A DNA stretch of 10,603 nucleotides, from NCBI GenBank assembly GCA_035518875.1, contig DATIXD010000313.1, positions 1 through 10,603 on the forward strand. The letters run 5' to 3'. Positions 7,528 through 10,603 of the stretch are shown one piece after another (the first letter of the stretch is position 1; each line of letters begins with the position of its first letter). The notes below the pieces were generated by a model. It searched no databases and was not told the DNA's origin. It saw only the letters and a program-made list of their open reading frames with translations. Origin of the DNA: DATIXD01 sp035518875. Lineage in GTDB: Bacteria > Pseudomonadota > Gammaproteobacteria > Methylococcales > Methylococcaceae. The translations under genes and the position numbers were made by a program.

Positions 7528-7554
7528 ATTCCGCCTCCCGAAGGGGGGCGGGAT
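7528..7554 (+). other. GC-rich intercistronic hairpin between coxA and the small cox ORF
   Basis: ATTCCGCCTCCC (7528-7539) pairs with GGGGGGCGGGAT (7543-7554) as a 12-bp stem with two G-U pairs and a 3-base GAA loop. The downstream bases (TTGGCC) are not a U-run, so it is not a classic terminator. It begins 16 bases after the coxA stop and ends 19 bases before the next ATG. A role in partial transcription stop, mRNA processing or 3' protection of coxBA message is inference. Confidence 0.6.
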
Positions 7555-7573
7555 TTGGCCGCCTGAGAACTTC

Positions 7574-7684
7574 ATGGATTTACGCAGAAAAAACATCATG
7601 CTCGCGGCGGCTATCGCGGTTCTCGCGCTGCTGCTGTACGCCTATGCCATCTTGAAAGTCGTCACCTCAAGTTCGAGCCAATGA
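7574..7684 (+). CDS. Small single-helix membrane protein of the cox cluster (36 aa)
   Basis: An ORF of 36 codons runs from ATG 7574 to TGA 7682-7684 between coxA and cox11, and its stop overlaps the cox11 start (ATGA). The product has a basic N-terminus (Arg4, Arg5, Lys6), one hydrophobic helix (about 8-30) and a serine-rich tail. By the positive-inside rule the N-terminus should be cytoplasmic. Tiny one-helix proteins in this exact slot of beta- and gammaproteobacterial cox clusters are annotated as cytochrome oxidase small assembly proteins. Position, size and topology match, but at this length similarity is weak evidence. A weak purine stretch (GAGAA, 7565-7569) could serve as ribosome site. 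A role in Cox11-dependent copper insertion is inference from the overlap. Confidence 0.65.
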   Translation: MDLRRKNIMLAAAIAVLALLLYAYAILKVVTSSSSQ

Positions 7685-8226
7685 GTACGCCCGATAAAGA
7701 CAAGGCCAATGCGCGTCTGGTTCGGCGCATGGTGTTGATCGTCATAGCCATGTTCGGTTTCGGATTCGCCATGGTGCCGTTATATGGCGTGTTTTGCGAC
7801 ATTACCGGTTTGAACGGGAAGGTCAAGAACGAAGCGGCTGGGGAGATGAGTTATCCGGTCGATGAGGGGCGGGAAATCAATCTCGAATTCGTCACGTCCC
7901 TGAACGAAAACATGCCTTTGGCCTTTCGGGCCGAGAGAAGCAAGATCAAGGTTCACCCTGGCGAGTATTACACCGTCAAGTTTTACGCGGAAAATCTCTC
8001 GGACGGAAAATTGGTCGGCCAGGCGATACCCAGTGTGGCGCCGGGTCTGGCGACTTCGTATCTCAACAAGACCGAATGTTTCTGTTTTTCCAAGCAGGAA
8101 TTCGAGCCGCATCGGATCAGGGAAATGCCAGTGCGATTCACCATCGATCCGAAAATTCCGGCCGACATCAAGGATATGACGCTCTCGTACACGTTTTTCG
8201 ACATTAGCGAAAAGAACCAAAATTAA
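7681..8226 (+). CDS. ctaG: Cytochrome c oxidase assembly protein Cox11/CtaG (CuB copper chaperone)
   Basis: Cox11 is a membrane-anchored periplasmic copper chaperone that delivers copper for the CuB site of subunit I. The 181-residue protein has a short cytoplasmic N-terminus, one membrane helix (about 16-37) ending in the family motif FGFAMVPLYGVFC with Cys39, and an immunoglobulin-like periplasmic domain. The copper-binding CFCF motif is at 133-136 (Cys133, Cys135), in the context LNKTECFCFSKQEF. PVRFTIDPKIP (150-160) and LSYTFFDI (168-175) are also typical. Its ATG overlaps the stop of the 36-residue ORF by four bases, implying coupled translation. The stop is 20 bases before coxC. Confidence 0.97.
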   Translation: MSTPDKDKANARLVRRMVLIVIAMFGFGFAMVPLYGVFCDITGLNGKVKNEAAGEMSYPVDEGREINLEFVTSLNENMPLAFRAERSKIKVHPGEYYTVKFYAENLSDGKLVGQAIPSVAPGLATSYLNKTECFCFSKQEFEPHRIREMPVRFTIDPKIPADIKDMTLSYTFFDISEKNQN

Positions 8227-8246
8227 TCTGGAAGCAGGGGAACATC

Positions 8247-9113
8247 ATGGCAACGAAAGAGGCATATTACATACCGCATAAGGCCACCTGGCCCATCGTG
8301 GGTTCTATCGGGTTGACGACGCTGCTGGCGGGATTCGCCAATCACCTGAACGGTGCCAGCATCGGCTCGACAATGATGCTGGTGGGCGCCGTCATCATGG
8401 TCATCATGCTGTTCGGCTGGTTCAGTACGGTTGTCGCGGAGAGCGAGAGCGGAACCTACAATCACCAGGTGGATATGTCCTTCCGCATGGGGATGTTGTG
8501 GTTTATCTTCTCCGAAGTGATGTTCTTCGCGGCCTTCTTCGGCACGCTTTATTACGCCAGGATTTTCTCGGTGCCGTGGCTGGCAGGCGACAGCGAGTTC
8601 ACCTATGGGGCGACCAAGGATTTGTGGCAGGGTTTCCAGGACGTCTGGCCCACCAATGGTCCCGGCGCGGTCGGCGGTCATTTCGAACCGATGGCGGCTT
8701 GGGGGATTCCGGCGCTCAATACGCTGATTCTGTTGAGCAGCGGCGGCACGGTCACCTGGGCGCACTGGGGGTTGTTGTCCAACAATCGCGGACAACTGAT
8801 CAAGGGCTTGATCGCAACCGTGGCCCTGGGATTTCTGTTCGTCAGTCTCCAGGCCTACGAGTATCATGAAGCCTACACGGAAATGGGTCTGACCCTGGGT
8901 TCCGGCATCTACGGTTCGACCTTCTTCATGCTGACCGGTTTCCACGGCTTGCATGTCACCATCGGCGCGATTTTCCTCAGCGTGGTGCTGTTCCGAAGCC
9001 TGCGCGGCCATTTCTCCAGCGATCATCATTTCGCCTTCGAAGCGGCTGCCTGGTACTGGCACTTCGTGGACGTGGTCTGGCTGGGTTTGTTCATCTTCGT
9101 CTATTGGCTGTAG
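8247..9113 (+). CDS. coxC: Cytochrome c oxidase subunit III
   Basis: Subunit III is the third core subunit of the oxidase. It has no redox centre and is known from related enzymes to stabilise subunit I and sustain proton uptake through the D channel. The product has 288 residues with seven expected membrane helices. Family marks include the opening YYIPHKATWPIVGS, MLWFIFSEVMFFAAFF with the conserved intramembrane Glu90, GIPALNTLILLSSGGTVTWAHW (153-174), QAYEY (202-206), GFHGLHVTIG (231-240) and the C-terminal AAAWYWHFVDVVWL (266-279). Start ATG 8247 follows an AGGGGA site (8236-8241) with 5-base spacing. A terminator follows 19 bases after the stop, so the cluster ends here without the Surf1 and heme A synthesis genes often found next. 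Confidence 0.97.
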   Translation: MATKEAYYIPHKATWPIVGSIGLTTLLAGFANHLNGASIGSTMMLVGAVIMVIMLFGWFSTVVAESESGTYNHQVDMSFRMGMLWFIFSEVMFFAAFFGTLYYARIFSVPWLAGDSEFTYGATKDLWQGFQDVWPTNGPGAVGGHFEPMAAWGIPALNTLILLSSGGTVTWAHWGLLSNNRGQLIKGLIATVALGFLFVSLQAYEYHEAYTEMGLTLGSGIYGSTFFMLTGFHGLHVTIGAIFLSVVLFRSLRGHFSSDHHFAFEAAAWYWHFVDVVWLGLFIFVYWL

Positions 9114-9132
9114 ATTCCCGGTCGTTTGAGCG

Positions 9133-9164
9133 AAAAAAGCGCTGCCTTGGCAGCGCTTTTTTTT
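9133..9164. terminator. Strong bidirectional rho-independent terminator after coxC
   Basis: AGCGCTGCC (9138-9146) and GGCAGCGCT (9149-9157) form a perfect GC-rich stem. It is flanked by six A residues (9133-9138) and eight T residues (9157-9164). The A and T tracts give a U-run on either strand, so it can end coxC transcription and also transcription arriving from the minus-strand genes on the right. It is the clear right border of the cox cluster. The following 105 bases (9165-9269) show nothing further that I can identify. Confidence 0.93.
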
Positions 9165-9269
9165 GGGTTTCCATACGGCGAGATATGCGGTAAAGCCGCT
9201 ATTCCGTCCTATGGCCCAGAAATATCGGTACATTTCGCAGGCTGACCCTGAGGCTCATAGTCACGCCTT

Positions 9270-9749
9270 TCACTGCTGCCGTGGCCCCCGGCAGTAAGCA
9301 ATCCCCTCGGCGTCGAGAAACTCGATCGCAATTTCCTCCAGTGCCGCCTCTCGGAATCGATGCCACGCCTCGGTCACATCCAGCCTATGGATGGCGTCTT
9401 TGAATCGCCGAAACGCTCGTCGCCCGTGCAAAGTAGCGAGCAACGCTTCGCTCACAGCCGCGTTCGTCAATGATTCGGCAAAGCGCTCCATGATCGCCCA
9501 CTCATGAATCTCAAACTTCCCCGGTAAAGGCAGAAAGTCCTCTGATTCCAACACCTCGCGCGCCGTGATCAGTAATTCCTGCTGCCACTGCGGAGCCTCT
9601 GCGGCCGCCTCTGGATCTTCGGCTAAGGCGAGTTCTTCGTGCGTGACCGTAAGCAACTCTCCCGTCGTTCGGTTGAGGTAGGCCGTGTGCTCATCGCTGA
9701 GCGCCTCCATTTCGTTGACCACATCGCGTAGAGAAACGGTCACAGCCAT
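9270..9749 (-). CDS. UPF0158 family protein of unknown function
   Basis: The 159-residue acidic soluble protein matches the UPF0158 pattern along its whole length: an N-terminal VSLRDVVNEMEALSDEHTAYLNRTTGE-type segment (5-31), EWAIMERF preceded by FLPLPGKFEIH (72-90), GRRAFRRFKDAIHR (109-122) and the closing WHRFREAALEEIAIEFLD (129-146). No signal peptide or membrane helix is visible. The molecular function of the family is not established to my knowledge. ATG 9749 is chosen because the homologous region begins there; no Shine-Dalgarno sequence is seen before it on the minus strand. The gene converges on coxC across the bidirectional terminator and lies downstream of the probable lysozyme-inhibitor gene on the same strand, with a 136-base gap. 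The two need not be cotranscribed. Confidence 0.85.
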   Translation of the reverse strand: MAVTVSLRDVVNEMEALSDEHTAYLNRTTGELLTVTHEELALAEDPEAAAEAPQWQQELLITAREVLESEDFLPLPGKFEIHEWAIMERFAESLTNAAVSEALLATLHGRRAFRRFKDAIHRLDVTEAWHRFREAALEEIAIEFLDAEGIAYCRGPRQQ

Positions 9750-9809
9750 AGAAATGTATCAGAGGGAGGACTTTCTTCCGTGCGTCCTAACGTCAAAGCA
9801 CAGCGGTGG

Positions 9810-9823
9810 CCGACGGCCGTCGG
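9810..9823. repeat. Perfect 14-base palindrome in the intergenic segment
   Basis: CCGACGGCCGTCGG is its own reverse complement. It lies between two minus-strand genes, about 60 bases before the UPF0158 start. It could be a protein-binding site or a small hairpin, or chance in GC-rich DNA. The remaining bases of the 136-base gap 9750-9885 contain no gene I can support. Confidence 0.35.
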
Positions 9824-9885
9824 ATGGGGCGAAGCGTGGGGCGTTCTGTTTGTGCAAGACCTGATCCGTTCGTTCGTGAATGCCA

Positions 9886-10603
9886 TCAGTATTCGACCAC
9901 CCTGTCGACCTGGAGGAGCCATCCTGCCTCGCCGGGAACGAGCTTGTACTGAAGCTGCCGCATTCCCCCGGTGGGTTTGGCGTTGATGTCGGTATCACGG
10001 TAAACGGGAAAACGCTGAACTAAAACACTCTCGACCACGGCGAACTCGTCGTGCCCCATGTAGCCCTTGGAAGCCACCTTGTCCTGGGTCACGGGAGGCA
10101 GGTAGATTTCGCTGAGCGATTTGCGTCGGTTTGCCGAATACGCCACCAGCGAACCGTACGACCCGCTGCCTGCGGAAGTGACGTAGACATAGATCTCGGG
10201 TGAACCATCCACATTCAGGTCTGCTACCTCAGCACCCGTAACCGTTCCGTTGATCGTCCGCACAATGGGCGAATTATCGATTTCCAGACCGGCCGGAACG
10301 ATGTGAAGCGTGTTGACCGAGCCTTCATTTGCACTCGTCACTCGGAATCGGATGCCCCGGAGTTCAAGGGTCCTGTCGAAAGACGTGCCAATTGCGGACG
10401 ACGCTTCCGATGCTGCAGTGGCTGTCTTGCCCCCGCCCGCAATGCCCACATCGAGCGTGTACCTCGCAGTTTCGTTGCGCCGGGCTGCATTGCGCATCAG
10501 GTAGACGCGGATCGTGTACACGCCGTCGGCCGGCAGCTCGGCCTCGAAGCGGTTGCCGGAAGTCGAGCCCACGAATATCGCCACGTCAGTACCGGGAGGC
10601 AGG
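9886..10603 (-). CDS. Probable periplasmic lysozyme inhibitor, PliI-like C-terminal domain with PliG-like N-terminal segment (5' end outside window)
   Basis: The frame is open from the right edge to TGA at 9886-9888, giving 238 visible residues. The true start and any signal peptide lie beyond the window. Visible residues 1-52 (NRFEAELPADGVYTIRVYL then MRNAARRNETARYTLDV) resemble the C-terminal part of PliG, the g-type lysozyme inhibitor, whose end has a similar LPASGKYELRV then RNDARKN pattern. A low-complexity Ala/Ser/Gly linker (about 54-73) follows. Residues 75-238 resemble PliI, the inhibitor of invertebrate (i-type) lysozyme: VTGAEVADLNVDGSPEIYVYVTSAG, the SGSY motif (146-149) used for inhibition in PliI, and GYMGHDEFAVVE to the WLLQVDRVVEY end. 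I recall these motifs rather than having searched them. The predicted place of action is the periplasm or cell surface. Alternative: a general beta-sandwich envelope protein without inhibitor activity. Confidence 0.65.
   Translation of the reverse strand, partial: LPPGTDVAIFVGSTSGNRFEAELPADGVYTIRVYLMRNAARRNETARYTLDVGIAGGGKTATAASEASSAIGTSFDRTLELRGIRFRVTSANEGSVNTLHIVPAGLEIDNSPIVRTINGTVTGAEVADLNVDGSPEIYVYVTSAGSGSYGSLVAYSANRRKSLSEIYLPPVTQDKVASKGYMGHDEFAVVESVLVQRFPVYRDTDINAKPTGGMRQLQYKLVPGEAGWLLQVDRVVEY

Noticed and set aside
8223..9233. Long minus-strand open frame (336 codons) opposite coxC
   Set aside because: It lies almost entirely antisense to an unmistakable coxC, its product is rich in His, Gln, Glu and Arg as expected for the reverse of membrane-protein codons, and it crosses the terminator. 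I recognise no family.
9750..9885. Complete integron attC site
   Set aside because: Only a right-end-like motif is present, with the last consensus base wrong. No left RYYYAAC partner or typical folded arms could be found.
9780..9986. Plus-strand frame of 68 codons starting GTG 9780
   Set aside because: It overlaps the 3' end of the minus-strand inhibitor gene by about 100 bases, has no clear start signal at a good distance, and matches no family I know. It could be a remnant or repeat but is not supported as a gene.
1..10603. CRISPR array, insertion sequence, tRNA or rRNA
   Set aside because: No regularly spaced repeats, transposase-like frames with terminal inverted repeats, or RNA-gene signatures were seen on either strand.

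Overview
The window looks like a piece of a high-GC gammaproteobacterial chromosome. The gene order bioB-bioF-bioH-bioC-bioD, followed by a coxB-coxA-small ORF-cox11-coxC cluster, fits Pseudomonas-like and Methylococcales-like gammaproteobacteria. A methanotroph of the Methylococcaceae type is a reasonable but unproven guess, since no taxon-defining gene lies in the window.

Layout. Positions 1-4082 (+ strand) hold a tightly packed biotin operon: the 3' two thirds of bioB, then bioF, bioH, bioC and bioD. Junctions are ATGA overlaps (bioB/bioF, bioF/bioH), a 20-base overlap (bioH/bioC) and a 4-base gap (bioC/bioD). A rho-independent terminator at 4131-4157 closes it. Positions 4237-4716 hold a small two-helix membrane protein of the DUF2244 family. 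Positions 4758-9113 hold an aa3/caa3-type cytochrome c oxidase cluster: coxB with a fused C-terminal cytochrome c domain, coxA, a 36-residue single-helix membrane protein, the copper chaperone gene cox11/ctaG, and coxC. A strong, probably bidirectional terminator follows at 9133-9164. The rest lies on the minus strand: a UPF0158-family gene (9270-9749) and the 3' part of a probable lysozyme-inhibitor gene (9886 to the right edge).

How the genes work together. BioC masks malonyl-ACP as a methyl ester so that fatty acid synthesis can build pimeloyl-ACP methyl ester. BioH removes the methyl, BioF makes KAPA, BioD makes dethiobiotin and BioB inserts sulfur. The KAPA-to-DAPA step (BioA) is not encoded here. 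In the second block, CoxB takes electrons through its own heme c and CuA, CoxA reduces O2 and pumps protons, CoxC is the third core subunit, and Cox11 (possibly helped by the small membrane protein) delivers copper to CuB. Heme A synthesis and Surf1 genes are absent from the immediate downstream side.

Most of the window is well-known housekeeping biology. The parts that merit a second look are the two-domain lysozyme-inhibitor-like protein at the right edge, the 36-residue cox-cluster protein, a strong hairpin between coxA and that small gene, and an unassigned intergenic segment at 9750-9885. I did not find a convincing undescribed multi-gene system.
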